Assembly (NCBI GenBank): GCA_036504895.1
Contig: DASXUJ010000008.1
Span: 1 to 64,000, forward strand
Reading direction: 5' to 3'
Origin: Syntrophorhabdaceae bacterium
GTDB lineage: Bacteria; Desulfobacterota; Syntrophorhabdia; Syntrophorhabdales; Syntrophorhabdaceae
Length of the DNA stretch: 64,000 nucleotides
Shown: positions 18,331 to 26,565 of the stretch, piece by piece
How positions within the stretch are numbered: position 1 is the stretch's first letter
Layout of the letters: each line of letters opens with the position of its first letter
The notes under the pieces: generated by a model
Told to the model about the DNA's origin: nothing
The model's input: only the letters and a program-made list of their open reading frames with translations
Databases searched by the model: none
Made by a program: the position numbers and the translations under genes

Positions 18331-19317
18331 TTACCTCAAAATCCTCACCACTTCAGGCTTTATTGACTTGAGACCGTCAATGTGAATGAATTGGAGATAA
18401 TTAGGAACCATCCTTGCCCTGGTAAGCCGGTTGTCGATCGCCCATCTCGATTCATCTTCCATGGCGAGCAAGAGCGGCTGATCGAGCATTACGGCAAACC
18501 TGGTGTCGGCCCAGATATCGCGGACTACGGATAGCTCTACCCCGCAGAAATCCGCAACTATTTTTTGAGCTTCCGCCGGATTTGCCCGGACAAACCTCTC
18601 GGCTTTGACAAGGGCGCGGAGCATTTTCTTGACTTTTTCGGGGTTCTTACGGATAAATTCCTGTGTGGTAATAACATTGAAGGTCGACCTGTAGATGTCC
18701 TTGTCGCGGAAGGTGGTCACGTTCTTTCCCAGCTTCTTTTGCGTAAGCGCCACATAGGGGGCAAAGGTGGAGACAGCGTCGACCTTGCCCTGAGCCAGGG
18801 CGGCGGGCATTGCCTCCGCCTTCAGGTCGACGATCGTTACCTCTTTTCTGGAAATTCCATGGACGCCCAACAGGGCGTCAAGAAAAAAGTCCGAGGTGGT
18901 GCCCAGGGTCGCGGCTATTTTCTTCCCCTTAAGATCTCCGGGAGAGCGAACACCTTTGTCTTTCCTGGCCAGGACGGCATTCATCACTTCTGACGTCTGG
19001 ATGGTCGCGATTATGGAGATCTTCTCTCCCTTCATGATTGCAAACACGATCGGCGTTTCGGCGACGGTGGCAAAATCCGCCTTTCCCGCGAGCAGATCCT
19101 CGAGGGCAAGCTTGCCATAAGGATGCACCCGTGCAATCGCCTCCAATCCCTCTTCCCGGTAAAAACCCCGTGATTGGGCAACTTCGGCAAGGGCCGCGTC
19201 GGTCGTGGCCGAATAGGCGATGGTAATCTTTTCAGGCGGGCCGGCGGGCTTGTCCTCCGTCCGGGTGCATGCGAAGAGACAGGCGCCGGTCGCCAGCCCC
19301 AAAACGAGAAGCCCCAT
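18331..19317 (-). CDS. NMT1/SsuA-like solute-binding lipoprotein
   Basis: About 328 residues of a NitT/TauT-type periplasmic binding protein. A hydrophobic N-terminus ends in LFAC, a plausible lipobox. Recognisable family segments: [89 protein letters not shown]. These bind sulfonates, nitrate, pyrimidine precursors or aromatic acids in known members. No permease or ATPase gene follows; instead two hybrid kinases do, so a sensory role is as likely as transport. The start is uncertain: the ATG at 19317 lacks a clear ribosome binding site, and a start slightly upstream would add a basic n-region (RQIIFR). Confidence 0.78.
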   Translation of the reverse strand: MGLLVLGLATGACLFACTRTEDKPAGPPEKITIAYSATTDAALAEVAQSRGFYREEGLEAIARVHPYGKLALEDLLAGKADFATVAETPIVFAIMKGEKISIIATIQTSEVMNAVLARKDKGVRSPGDLKGKKIAATLGTTSDFFLDALLGVHGISRKEVTIVDLKAEAMPAALAQGKVDAVSTFAPYVALTQKKLGKNVTTFRDKDIYRSTFNVITTQEFIRKNPEKVKKMLRALVKAERFVRANPAEAQKIVADFCGVELSVVRDIWADTRFAVMLDQPLLLAMEDESRWAIDNRLTRARMVPNYLQFIHIDGLKSIKPEVVRILR

Positions 19318-19785
19318 TCGGAAGATGATCTGTCTTATGCAGGAAAACTCATGATGCTTAATCCGCCCGGGCGCGCCACCTGGCCCTACACATCTTTCGC
19401 CCTCCCCGAGTAAGGAAACCTGTCCGAAATTGGGGCGAAATTCAATTTTGTCGGGGGGATTTGCCGTTTGGGCTTCCCGTGGCGCTGCCATAGGGCCGGG
19501 GCATAGTGATACAGACATCTGGGCAATATACATATATACGCGTCGAGATGTCAAGGCAACTATGCACTGCCTATAGTTGCCTGATTTCAATGACTAGCGG
19601 CCCGGCTTTGCTATTCGCCGAAAACGGCTGATCTGCCCTTTCAGGAAGCCCTCTTTATCTGCCCCTGACCCGCGTTGCCCGGGGACAACCATACCACCCG
19701 TGACTTTATTACACCTCCCGCCTATATCTTTTCCCAGCTCCATAATATAAAAATAATGTATCGGTGCGGGGGGCGCTGAATCCGC
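19318..19785. other. Intergenic region with no gene seen
   Basis: About 470 bp between the minus-strand binding protein and the plus-strand effector-like gene. It is the likely promoter region of the three-gene kinase unit. Apart from a 10-bp dyad at 19554-19582 and a TATA-rich stretch at 19525-19540 I see no further structure. Confidence 0.5.
19554..19582. promoter_or_regulatory. Perfect 10-bp inverted repeat, candidate operator
   Basis: AGGCAACTAT at 19554-19563 and ATAGTTGCCT at 19573-19582 are perfect inverted arms with a 9-bp spacer. No T-run follows, so a terminator is unlikely. It lies 237 bp upstream of the binding-protein start, in the expected control region of the SBP-kinase unit. 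Confidence 0.5.
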
Positions 19786-19815
19786 TTGACACTTTTCTTC
19801 GTCTTTTCATATACT
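19786..19815 (+). promoter_or_regulatory. Strong sigma70 promoter of the Pycsar-like effector gene
   Basis: Perfect TTGACA at 19786-19791, an 18-bp spacer and TATACT at 19810-19815, 28 bp before the ATG at 19844. Confidence 0.7.
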
Positions 19816-19843
19816 TTCACCGTATGAAGGGGCGAGACGAGGG

Positions 19844-20374
19844 ATGAAGACGGTTGAGGGGATGCTCAAGGAGATTTACAAGCACTCTTTGGAGATGCTC
19901 AAGCACGGGGAGACGAAAAACGCGGCCCTCATCTCCTTTAACGGCGTCATCGTCATTCTGCTCATCAAGATGGCGGTCGATTTCAAGGACCACTGGTTCC
20001 TCTTCTACTACTTCCTCTTCACCATCGCGGTCTGCTGCATCTCCATCTTTCTCGGCTTGAGCTCCCTCGTTGCCCAGCTCAAAGATTACGGCGACGACCT
20101 GGACCTCCCTCCCGACGCCAACCTCCTCTTCTTCGGTAACGTGGCCCATTTCACCCCGGACGACCTCATAGACAGCATTAAAATCCGCTACGGCCTCGCA
20201 AGCAAGGACGACAACTATGAAAGAGACCTGGCCCGCTCCGTCGTGATCACCGCCCAGATCGCGAAGAGAAAGCACCGCACCTTCAACGCGGCCATCGCCT
20301 GGACCTTCTCCGGCATCGCCACGCCCCTAAGCGTCCTCGTCTACCACTACTTCTTCAATCCGAATAGGAAATAG
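19844..20374 (+). CDS. Pycsar-effector-like membrane protein (DUF5706-type)
   Basis: A 176-residue protein with TM helices at about 28-45, 51-78 and 149-170 and a soluble segment between. Its pattern fits the Pycsar effector/DUF5706 family as I know it: ETKNAALISFN before TM1, NLLFFGNVAHF (93-103), then YERDLARSVVITAQIAKRKHRTF leading into the last helix. In Pycsar phage defence, such proteins bind cCMP or cUMP and damage the membrane. No uridylate or cytidylate cyclase gene is adjacent; the only nucleotidyl cyclase in the window is the CHASE2 enzyme 9.3 kb away. It has a near-consensus promoter of its own. Copies of its 3' end follow downstream. Family assignment is by pattern memory, not by search. 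Confidence 0.65.
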   Translation: MKTVEGMLKEIYKHSLEMLKHGETKNAALISFNGVIVILLIKMAVDFKDHWFLFYYFLFTIAVCCISIFLGLSSLVAQLKDYGDDLDLPPDANLLFFGNVAHFTPDDLIDSIKIRYGLASKDDNYERDLARSVVITAQIAKRKHRTFNAAIAWTFSGIATPLSVLVYHYFFNPNRK

Positions 20375-20848
20375 ATTTTCCGGAGCGACACGTGTGTGAT
20401 GCGTGTAAAGCGTTTATGCGTTAAAGCGGGAAAAATGGAAAAGAAACAAGTCCTCCCGCGTCAGCCTAGCTCGCACAGCGAGCGAGAAGGGGAGGCTCCA
20501 CGGGATTGGCCCGTGGAGGGGGCGACGTGAGTCCCCTAAATTGCAAACACCGCACCTTCAACGAGCCATCGCCTGGACCTTCTCCGGCATCGCTACGCCC
20601 CTAAGCGTCCTCGTCTACCACTACTTCTTCAATCCCAACAGGAAATAGATTTTTCGGAGCGAACACGTGTGTGATGCGTGTAAAGCGTGTGATGCGTTTA
20701 TGCGTTAAAGCGGGAAAAAGGGAAAGGAACAAGTCCTCCCGCGTCAGCCTAGCTCGCACCGCGAGCGAGAAGGGGTGGCTTCTCGGGCATCGCCACCCCA
20801 TTGAGCGTGATTATCTACCATTATTTCTTCGATCCCAACAGGAAATAG
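20273..20848 (+). repeat. Array of three gene-tail copies
   Basis: The last about 100 bp of the effector-like gene (20273-20374) reappear at 20548-20648 and, more diverged, at 20781-20848. The period is 275 bp and then 200 bp, each copy ending in the same stop codon and joined by the dispersed repeat. The third copy translates to FSGIATPLSVIIYHYFFDPN before the RK-stop, with conservative changes (V/I, L/I, N/D). It therefore looks like the tail of a former paralog and not a simple tandem duplication. Confidence 0.8.
20393..20535. repeat. Dispersed variable-stem repeat, copy 3
   Basis: Opposite orientation to the first copy. It runs from CGTGTGTGATGCG through an A-rich middle, CAAGTCCTCCCGCGTCAGCCTAGCTCGC, GAGAAGGGGAGG, a perfect 9-bp stem (CTCCACGGG / CCCGTGGAG) and GGGGCGACGTGAGTCCCC. 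A partial copy at about 20660-20780 has the same order but stops before the variable stem. Confidence 0.8.
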
Positions 20849-20984
20849 CCAACGCAGGGCACCATAGGCAGTGTCTTTGGGCGAGGACGACAAGGATCTT
20901 ATGCAATCAGCGGGAGAAGTCCACTCATCCCGAGAAGAAAAAGCGTAATTCGAGACCGAACCGTTTCCCCATTACTCGTCCGCG

Positions 20985-21073
20985 TGATGTAGCTCGCACC
21001 GGAAGCGAGGGCGGCACCGGACGAGCTGTTTTTTCCGCTTCGACGCATAAACGCTTTACACGCATCACACGCA
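20985..21073. repeat. Dispersed variable-stem repeat, degenerate copy
   Basis: It holds GCGTGATGTAGCTCGCACC and the GCGTTTATGC / GTGTAAAGCG tail in reverse orientation, directly before the stop codon of the exported protein gene. The central variable stem is absent. 20849-20984 holds nothing else I can identify. Confidence 0.55.
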
Positions 21074-21772
21074 CTATTTCCCCCTACCGCTCTCCATGGT
21101 AAATTTAGCCATAAAATCGCAGGTCCCGTCTTTTTCGAGCCGGTTCACCTTCATCGATATTATGCACTTGATTCCCATCTTCTCGGCGATCCCTTCAAAG
21201 AAGGGGGAGAGGACGGGCCAGGTAAGATAGCTTTCTATAGCCAAGGCCTTTGCCGCCCGGTAGTAGCGGTCGGCCCCGAAGATCCTGACCACCGTCTCCT
21301 CAGGGGTATACTTTATGAACTCGAAGTTATACTCCGGGCTGCTCGTGAAGACCGCGGTGATGAAGACCAGGCCCGGGGCGCGGGAATCTTTGGGGAGGTC
21401 AATCCCCATCTCGAGGGCTTCCGCGGTCTTTGCCTGGCCGATCTGCCGGAAAATGGCCTTTGAGAGGGGGTCGATGTTTTTCCACCCCCACTGTTTCCCT
21501 GCCTGAAAGAGGCTCGTCCCGTAAAAGGCGGCGGTTACATTGGAAAATTTGAGGGCCATGGCCTCTACACCTTTCGGAAATACGGCACCCACAAGGGCGT
21601 GCTTTATCGATTCACCGGGGTAGACGTCTTTTGCACGGATATCTGCCAGTGCCTTGTAAGTATCGGGCAAGCCCTCCGGGGGCACGGAGGTCGCAAGGCT
21701 TGGGTTGATAGGGAAAGAAAGCGCAAAAATCAGCAGAAAAATGCCAAGCTGCATACACACCACCTTTTTCAT
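21074..21772 (-). CDS. Exported protein of unknown function
   Basis: A 232-residue protein with a clear signal peptide (core about residues 7-22, likely cleavage after SLATS or nearby). The mature part has an alpha/beta look with conserved-looking GWKNIDPLSKAIFRQIGQAKT, FTSSPEYNFEFIKYTPEETVVRIFGADRYYRAAKAL and WPVLSPFFEGIAEKMGIKC. I do not recognise the family with confidence; the W-P-x3-P-F-F-E-G-I-A pattern faintly recalls ATC-hydrolase-like small-molecule binding proteins. Start at 21772 has GGAGGGATC directly upstream. A 66-bp gap separates it from the GNAT gene on the same strand, so the two may be cotranscribed. Confidence 0.65.
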   Translation of the reverse strand: MKKVVCMQLGIFLLIFALSFPINPSLATSVPPEGLPDTYKALADIRAKDVYPGESIKHALVGAVFPKGVEAMALKFSNVTAAFYGTSLFQAGKQWGWKNIDPLSKAIFRQIGQAKTAEALEMGIDLPKDSRAPGLVFITAVFTSSPEYNFEFIKYTPEETVVRIFGADRYYRAAKALAIESYLTWPVLSPFFEGIAEKMGIKCIISMKVNRLEKDGTCDFMAKFTMESGRGK

Positions 21773-21838
21773 GATCCCTCCTTCAAAACTTCGCGTTGTC
21801 GTCCTCCCGAGGACCGGCCCTATGATCACTTCTCTTCT

Positions 21839-22828
21839 TTACCCCGGCCAATCGGCCCTCACGAGGCCCAGTATCTGTTCTCCCCTCGCGGAGGAGAGGT
21901 GAATCCCCTCCCAGTCGGGTCGGCGGCTCTTCTTCTGCATGAAAAATCCGTCTTCCCCGAACCATTGGGGGAGTATGCCGCCGAAGAAGTAGCCCTCGTC
22001 CTTGAGCATACGGGCCACCTTGCCGATCCAGGGCCATGAGAGCTTGAGACGCACGTGGATTGCCTCTGCGCCCTCGGTATTGACCGTCTTCTCCTCCGAC
22101 TGAAAGGTCCTATGAAAATCCCCCCCTGCCTCATGGACGGTCATGGTCGCCACCCGCCCGGCGGCGCATGTCCGGGTTTCAATCCTCGTCGGCTCCTTTT
22201 GAGGGAGGTCCTCCTCCGATTCGGCGAACGACCGCTTATCGTCGAGGCCCTCGTAGACATATTTGAGTCGTCCCGCATAGAGAGGGGGAATATAGACGGT
22301 GTGGGGCCTGGGCGTAAGGGTCATGAACATGAGAAGGGCCGAAGTCCTGTCCGATGCGCCCTTTTCACCCGGCGATATAAGGGAGGCAAGGGAATCGATC
22401 TCCAATCCCGTCTCCACCATGGGCAGGGCCGCCGCGGCCGCCTTTTGCATCGCGGTATCGTTGCAGGGAGCCCTCCCGCAAAATACCTCCATATCCTCCA
22501 TCTCCGGCATCACTTTTTTCAGATATTGGAAAATCATATCCATTAGGCCTGCCTTCCTGAATTCAGAGGAGACGGCGCTGTGCCCCATCTCATAGACCCC
22601 TTTGTAGGGGGCAGGCCGAAAGAGGGAGCTGTATCCGACAATCCGGTTGTCGGGCAGCCTCACCACAATGGGAATCTCATCGCCCGCCTGGGACCTGCGG
22701 ATCAGCTCGTCCGGGCGGTGGACCGCCGCTTCCGGATAGGCGTCTCCATACACTTCCTTAAAAAGTCTTGCCGTCCCTTCGCCGTCCTCCGGTTGGAATA
22801 ACCCGGCAATCAACCCCTCTTTCTCCAT
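21839..22828 (-). CDS. GNAT-family acetyltransferase-like protein
   Basis: A 329-residue protein whose N-terminal half has the GNAT fold layout: RLFKEVYGDAYPEA, IVVRLPDNRIVGYSSLFRPAP, then the acetyl-CoA-loop-like segment EMGHSAVSSEFRKAGLMDMIFQYL with R at the pyrophosphate turn. The second half (about residues 180-329) is a separate domain containing AEAIHVRLKLSWPWIGKVARMLKDEGYFFGGILPQW. That resembles the C-terminal half of two-domain acyltransferases of the beta-lysine acetyltransferase (AblB) kind, though without its partner gene ablA. Substrate unknown. ATG at 22828 follows GGAAAGGAGAG. Confidence 0.7.
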   Translation of the reverse strand: MEKEGLIAGLFQPEDGEGTARLFKEVYGDAYPEAAVHRPDELIRRSQAGDEIPIVVRLPDNRIVGYSSLFRPAPYKGVYEMGHSAVSSEFRKAGLMDMIFQYLKKVMPEMEDMEVFCGRAPCNDTAMQKAAAAALPMVETGLEIDSLASLISPGEKGASDRTSALLMFMTLTPRPHTVYIPPLYAGRLKYVYEGLDDKRSFAESEEDLPQKEPTRIETRTCAAGRVATMTVHEAGGDFHRTFQSEEKTVNTEGAEAIHVRLKLSWPWIGKVARMLKDEGYFFGGILPQWFGEDGFFMQKKSRRPDWEGIHLSSARGEQILGLVRADWPG

Positions 22829-22947
22829 TACTCTCCTTTCCCGCCCTTGATTTTCCCCTTCCCGGCGGTACCTTATTATTCTTTATACAAGATTTCGGAG
22901 GCATAAATCCAGAAGGGAAAAGCCTTGTGATACCGGCCGAAGAATGC

Positions 22948-23005
22948 AACATTACCAATCGGTAATATTGCGGTAAGGCGCCGGCCATGCCTTTTGGTGT
23001 ACAAT
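22948..23005 (+). promoter_or_regulatory. Operator and -10 of glycosyltransferase 1
   Basis: AACATTAC starts at 22948, followed by GGTAAT (22961-22966) and, 11 bp on, GGTAAG (22972-22977): two direct half-sites spaced as for OmpR-family regulators. ATTACC/GGTAAT also form a 16-bp palindrome. The -10 TACAAT is at 23000-23005. The same block with the same distance to the -10 precedes glycosyltransferase 2. Confidence 0.6.
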
Positions 23006-23038
23006 GGGGGCAGCAGGACATCATAATCAGGAGGCACC

Positions 23039-24691
23039 ATGCAGCGCCCGCAAAACCAGTCCATTCTTTATTTCGCCCTTCTTCTCATCATAGTGATCCC
23101 TCTCTTCTCCTTCGGCCTTGCGAACCATGGGCTATGGACGGCTGACGAGCCCAGGGTGGCGGAGGTCGGGAGAGAGATGGCATTGACCGGAAATTGGTCG
23201 GTGCCTTTCCTCAATGAGCGCCCCTTTCTCGAACATCCCCCTCTCTACTATGCATCTGTGGCCGCTGCCTTCAAGGTTTTCGGGGTGCACGACTGGGTCG
23301 CGAGGATCCCTTCGGCGCTCTTCGCCTTCGCGGGGGTGGTGGCGCTCTTCCTTCTCGCCGCCTTCCTCATGGGGCCGAGGGCAGGGTTCATCTCCGGCGT
23401 GGTCATGGCCACATGCGGGGAATACTTTCGGGTGGCCCACTGGGTGATCGTGGACAGCGCCCTCGCATTTTTCGTGATCCTCGCCCTCCTCTTTTTTATG
23501 GTCGCCTATTTTTCCGAGGGGAGGATGCGCAGGCTCCTCTTCTACGGGCTCTCCTACGTGGCCTGCACCCTTGCCTTTTTCACCAAGGGTTTTATCGGGA
23601 TCGTGCTGCCCGGCGCTGCCGTGGTCTGCTTTCTTGCCTTTGACAGAAACATTCGGGAGGTCCTGAGAATGCACCTGTGGCTCGCGGTCCTGATCTTTCT
23701 CGCCATGACCGCGCCCTGGTTTCTCTCGCTATGGAGCCAGGGGGGCAGCGAATACCTCGGGGTCTTTCTGGTCCACAACCACCTGGAGAGGTTCTCCGGA
23801 GGGTCGAGCGGCCACCACCAGCCTTTTTACTATTATTTCCTCCAATTCCCCGCTGCCTTTCTTCCCTGGAGCCTCCTCATGGTGCCCGTTATTCTCCGTT
23901 TCTTCCGCCGCTCCGACAGGACCACGGATAGGGCCGGGAAAGGGGCCCTTTTCATGGCGTGCTGGTTCGCCGCCGGCTTCGTGGTCCTCTCCGTTGCATC
24001 GACCAAGCGCGCCCTCTACCTTATGCCCCTCTTTGCCCCTGTCTCCCTCCTCGTGGCCGCCTATATCGAGTCTACCCTCAAGAAGTCTTTTTTCGGGAAG
24101 GTGGACAAGGTCTTCGTCTGCCTCTTCGGCCTCCTCCCGTGTATCGCCGCCATGGCCGCGATTCCCGGTCTTCTCATGGCCGCGAAAAAATATGGAATTG
24201 CCCTTCCCGCAAAGGAGCTTGCCTTTACGATCTTCTTTTCCCTCGCCTCCATGGGCCTCTCCGTGGCCTCCTTTTGGAGTCTGCGCGCCAGGATCGCCCG
24301 GTTCTGGGCCTTTTCCGCGGCCTCGATCCTCTCCCTCCTCCTTCTCGGCCTCATCGCGGCCATGCCCGTTCTCGACAACTTCAAGACCTTCGTTCCCTTC
24401 ACGGAAGCGATCAGGGCATCCGTGCCTTCCTCCTCCGATCTCTACGCCTATCAGCCGGATGAGACCCTCCGGGGCGCGGTCCCCTTCTATACGGGACGCT
24501 TTGTGAAGGAGATCGATACCTTGCCCCGGCTGAAGGAGGCCCTCGGGAAGGAGAAGACCCTTTACGTGGTGATACGGGACAGGCGGGGAGAAATGGAGAG
24601 AGAGCTTCTCGCCGCCGGGATGGCCGTGGTTTTCAGGCAGTCGAGGGACACGGGGCGCGCCCTCGTGATCCTCAAAGGCGGGCAGGGATGA
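23039..24691 (+). CDS. ArnT/PMT-family (GT39/GT83-like) lipid-linked glycosyltransferase 1
   Basis: A 550-residue polytopic membrane enzyme with about 11-12 TM helices. It belongs to the dolichol/undecaprenyl-phosphate sugar transferases related to ArnT and protein mannosyltransferases: LANHGLWTADEPRVAEVGREM contains the catalytic DEPR-type Asp-Glu pair, followed by RPFLEHPPLYY and WVARIPSALFA, and TAPWFLSLW later. The C-terminal about 110 residues form a soluble periplasmic domain. Such enzymes move a sugar from a lipid carrier onto lipid A or protein. A strong AGGAGG ribosome binding site lies 4 bp before the ATG. It is followed 62 bp later by a two-component system and then by a second paralog. 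Confidence 0.85.
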   Translation: MQRPQNQSILYFALLLIIVIPLFSFGLANHGLWTADEPRVAEVGREMALTGNWSVPFLNERPFLEHPPLYYASVAAAFKVFGVHDWVARIPSALFAFAGVVALFLLAAFLMGPRAGFISGVVMATCGEYFRVAHWVIVDSALAFFVILALLFFMVAYFSEGRMRRLLFYGLSYVACTLAFFTKGFIGIVLPGAAVVCFLAFDRNIREVLRMHLWLAVLIFLAMTAPWFLSLWSQGGSEYLGVFLVHNHLERFSGGSSGHHQPFYYYFLQFPAAFLPWSLLMVPVILRFFRRSDRTTDRAGKGALFMACWFAAGFVVLSVASTKRALYLMPLFAPVSLLVAAYIESTLKKSFFGKVDKVFVCLFGLLPCIAAMAAIPGLLMAAKKYGIALPAKELAFTIFFSLASMGLSVASFWSLRARIARFWAFSAASILSLLLLGLIAAMPVLDNFKTFVPFTEAIRASVPSSSDLYAYQPDETLRGAVPFYTGRFVKEIDTLPRLKEALGKEKTLYVVIRDRRGEMERELLAAGMAVVFRQSRDTGRALVILKGGQG

Positions 24692-24752
24692 TGAAGGCAC
24701 ACGGTTGTTGTGCTACAATAAGCGAGGCATTGTCCATCGAAAGGAACAGGTG

Positions 24753-25427
24753 ATGAGACTCCTTATTGTAGAAGACGACCCGGTCATCTCCGCCTTTGTG
24801 GCAAAGGGCATGAGAGAAGCAGGTTTTGCGGTCGACAGCGCCGCGGACGGGGAAGACGGGCTCCACCTCGCCCTCACCGAGCCCTATGACGCGGTCATCG
24901 TGGACCTCATGCTCCCCAAGCTCGACGGCCTTACCCTGATCGCGCGGCTGAGGGAGGGTTTCCCCCGTATCCCCATCCTGATCCTGAGCGCAAAGCGATC
25001 GGTCGACGACCGGGTGAAGGGGCTCCACACGGGAAGCGACGACTACCTCACCAAGCCCTTCGCCTTTTCAGAGCTTCTCGCCCGCGTCCATGCCCTTATC
25101 CGCAGGGCGAGCGGCGCGGCGAGCCCCACCCGCCTCGAGGTGGGGGGCCTTACGATGGACCTTTTGTCCAGGGAGGTGAGCCGCTCGGGAAGGGTGATCG
25201 AGCTTCAGCCGAGGGAATTCGGCCTTCTCGAATATCTCATGCGTAATGCGGGCAGGGTGGTCTCGAAGACCATGATCATGGAGCACGTGTGGGACCTCAA
25301 TTTCGACCCCCAGACCAATATCGTGGAAGCCCGCGTGAGCAGGCTCAGGGACAAGGTAGATAAAGATCATGAGAAAAAACTCATTCATACGATCCGGGGC
25401 GCCGGCTACGTTCTTAAGGAAGCTTAG
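24753..25427 (+). CDS. OmpR/PhoB-family response regulator
   Basis: A 224-residue DNA-binding response regulator. Receiver domain at residues 1-115 with acidic ED at 7-9, phospho-acceptor D51 (VIVDLMLPKLDG), S79 and K in YLTKPF; winged-helix DNA-binding domain at about 125-222 (LQPREFGLLEYLMRN, VVSKTMIMEHVWD, IHTIRGAGYVL). The ATG at 24753 was chosen over one 48 bp earlier because the fold begins immediately. The sensor kinase gene overlaps its 3' end by 59 bp. Both flanking glycosyltransferase promoters contain a motif that it may bind. Confidence 0.93.
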   Translation: MRLLIVEDDPVISAFVAKGMREAGFAVDSAADGEDGLHLALTEPYDAVIVDLMLPKLDGLTLIARLREGFPRIPILILSAKRSVDDRVKGLHTGSDDYLTKPFAFSELLARVHALIRRASGAASPTRLEVGGLTMDLLSREVSRSGRVIELQPREFGLLEYLMRNAGRVVSKTMIMEHVWDLNFDPQTNIVEARVSRLRDKVDKDHEKKLIHTIRGAGYVLKEA

Positions 25428-26499
25428 CGAGCAGCGCCGCTCCGTGGTCTTTCGCCTCACCCTCTGGTATGCGGGGGCTTTCACCCTGTGCCTCATGGCC
25501 ACGGTTCTTGTCTTTTATATCTCCGTCCTCTACGGAAGCCACGGCATCAGCAATCATGCCCTCTCGGAGCTGAGAGAGGACTTCAGGCATTATTTCGGCA
25601 TTCCCCTTATTTTGGTGATCCTCTTTTCGGGCGCCATAGGCTGGCTCATGGCCAGGCGGGCCCTGGCAGGCGTCGAGGAGGTGACCCGTGCCGCCGCGGA
25701 CATATCGAAAGGGGACTTCGACCGAAGGGTCCCCAAGACGGGCCGCAACGACGAGATAGACCGCCTCGCCGACTCCTTCAACACCATGGTGGCCCGCACC
25801 CAGGCCCTTATCGGGCAGATGAGGGAGATTACGGAAAACATCGCCCACGACCTCAGAAGCCCTATTACGCGGATGAGGGGCATGGCTGAAATGGCCCTTT
25901 CCAACCGGGGCGCGGACGAAGAAGAGCTGCACCTGGCGGGCCTCATTATCCAAGAGTGCGACCGCCTCCTCGACCTCATCAACACCACCCTCGATATCTC
26001 GGAGGCAGAGGCCGGGCTCGTGAAGCTCGATCGGGGACAGATCGATCTCACGGCCCTGGTAAGGGACCTGGCAGAACTTTTTCAGCCCTCGGCAGAGGAA
26101 AAGGGGATAGGGCTGCGCACGTTGGGCGTGGAAGCGCCCGTCACCATCCTGGCCGACCGCCGGAAGCTCCAGCGCGTCTTCGCCAACCTTCTCGACAATG
26201 CCCTCAAGTATACCCCCCAGGGAGGAGAGGTGACCATAGAGGTGACCGACAAGGGAGGGGATGCGCGCGTGGTGGTCGACGATACGGGCGCGGGAGTGCC
26301 GGATGAGGACCTGCCCTACATTTTCGACCGCTTCTTCCGTGGGGAGAAAAGCCGCTCCACCCCGGGAAACGGGCTCGGCCTGAGCCTGGCCCTTGTATTC
26401 ACCCGCGTCCACGGGGGGACCCTCGTTGCGGGGCGGCGCGCTCCCCACGGCGCGCGCTTCGTCGTAACCCTCCCGAAGAGCCTGCCTTCAGACGCCTGA
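25369..26499 (+). CDS. Sensor histidine kinase (HAMP type)
   Basis: A 376-residue membrane kinase paired with the preceding regulator. TM1 at 27-54 and TM2 at about 76-97 enclose only about 20 periplasmic residues, so sensing is probably in or near the membrane, as in PmrB-like kinases. HAMP at about 97-147, HisKA with His160 (NIAHDLRSPITRMRG), and HATPase from about 255 (NLLDNALKYTP, DDTGAGVPDEDLPYIFDRFFRG, GNGLGLSLALVFTRVHGG). Starting at 25369 gives an unusual 59-bp overlap with the regulator gene; an in-frame GTG at 25444 would remove it but lacks a well-placed ribosome binding site. Confidence 0.9.
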   Translation: MRKNSFIRSGAPATFLRKLSEQRRSVVFRLTLWYAGAFTLCLMATVLVFYISVLYGSHGISNHALSELREDFRHYFGIPLILVILFSGAIGWLMARRALAGVEEVTRAAADISKGDFDRRVPKTGRNDEIDRLADSFNTMVARTQALIGQMREITENIAHDLRSPITRMRGMAEMALSNRGADEEELHLAGLIIQECDRLLDLINTTLDISEAEAGLVKLDRGQIDLTALVRDLAELFQPSAEEKGIGLRTLGVEAPVTILADRRKLQRVFANLLDNALKYTPQGGEVTIEVTDKGGDARVVVDDTGAGVPDEDLPYIFDRFFRGEKSRSTPGNGLGLSLALVFTRVHGGTLVAGRRAPHGARFVVTLPKSLPSDA

Positions 26500-26507
26500 A
26501 TCTCCTC

Positions 26508-26565
26508 AACATTACAAAAAGATAATTTTCCGGTCATCACGGGATTAACCGGCCCCTGTTACACT
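26508..26565 (+). promoter_or_regulatory. Operator and -10 of glycosyltransferase 2
   Basis: AACATTAC begins at 26508, GATAAT at 26521 and CGGTCA at 26531; the -10 TACACT is at 26560-26565 followed by GGGG. From ATTAC to the -10 is 49 bp, exactly as upstream of glycosyltransferase 1, which also has GGGG after its -10. Confidence 0.6.

Noticed and set aside
20273-20850. CRISPR array
   Set aside because: Repeats are long, unequal in period (275 and 200 bp), partly coding, and have no uniform spacers or cas genes.
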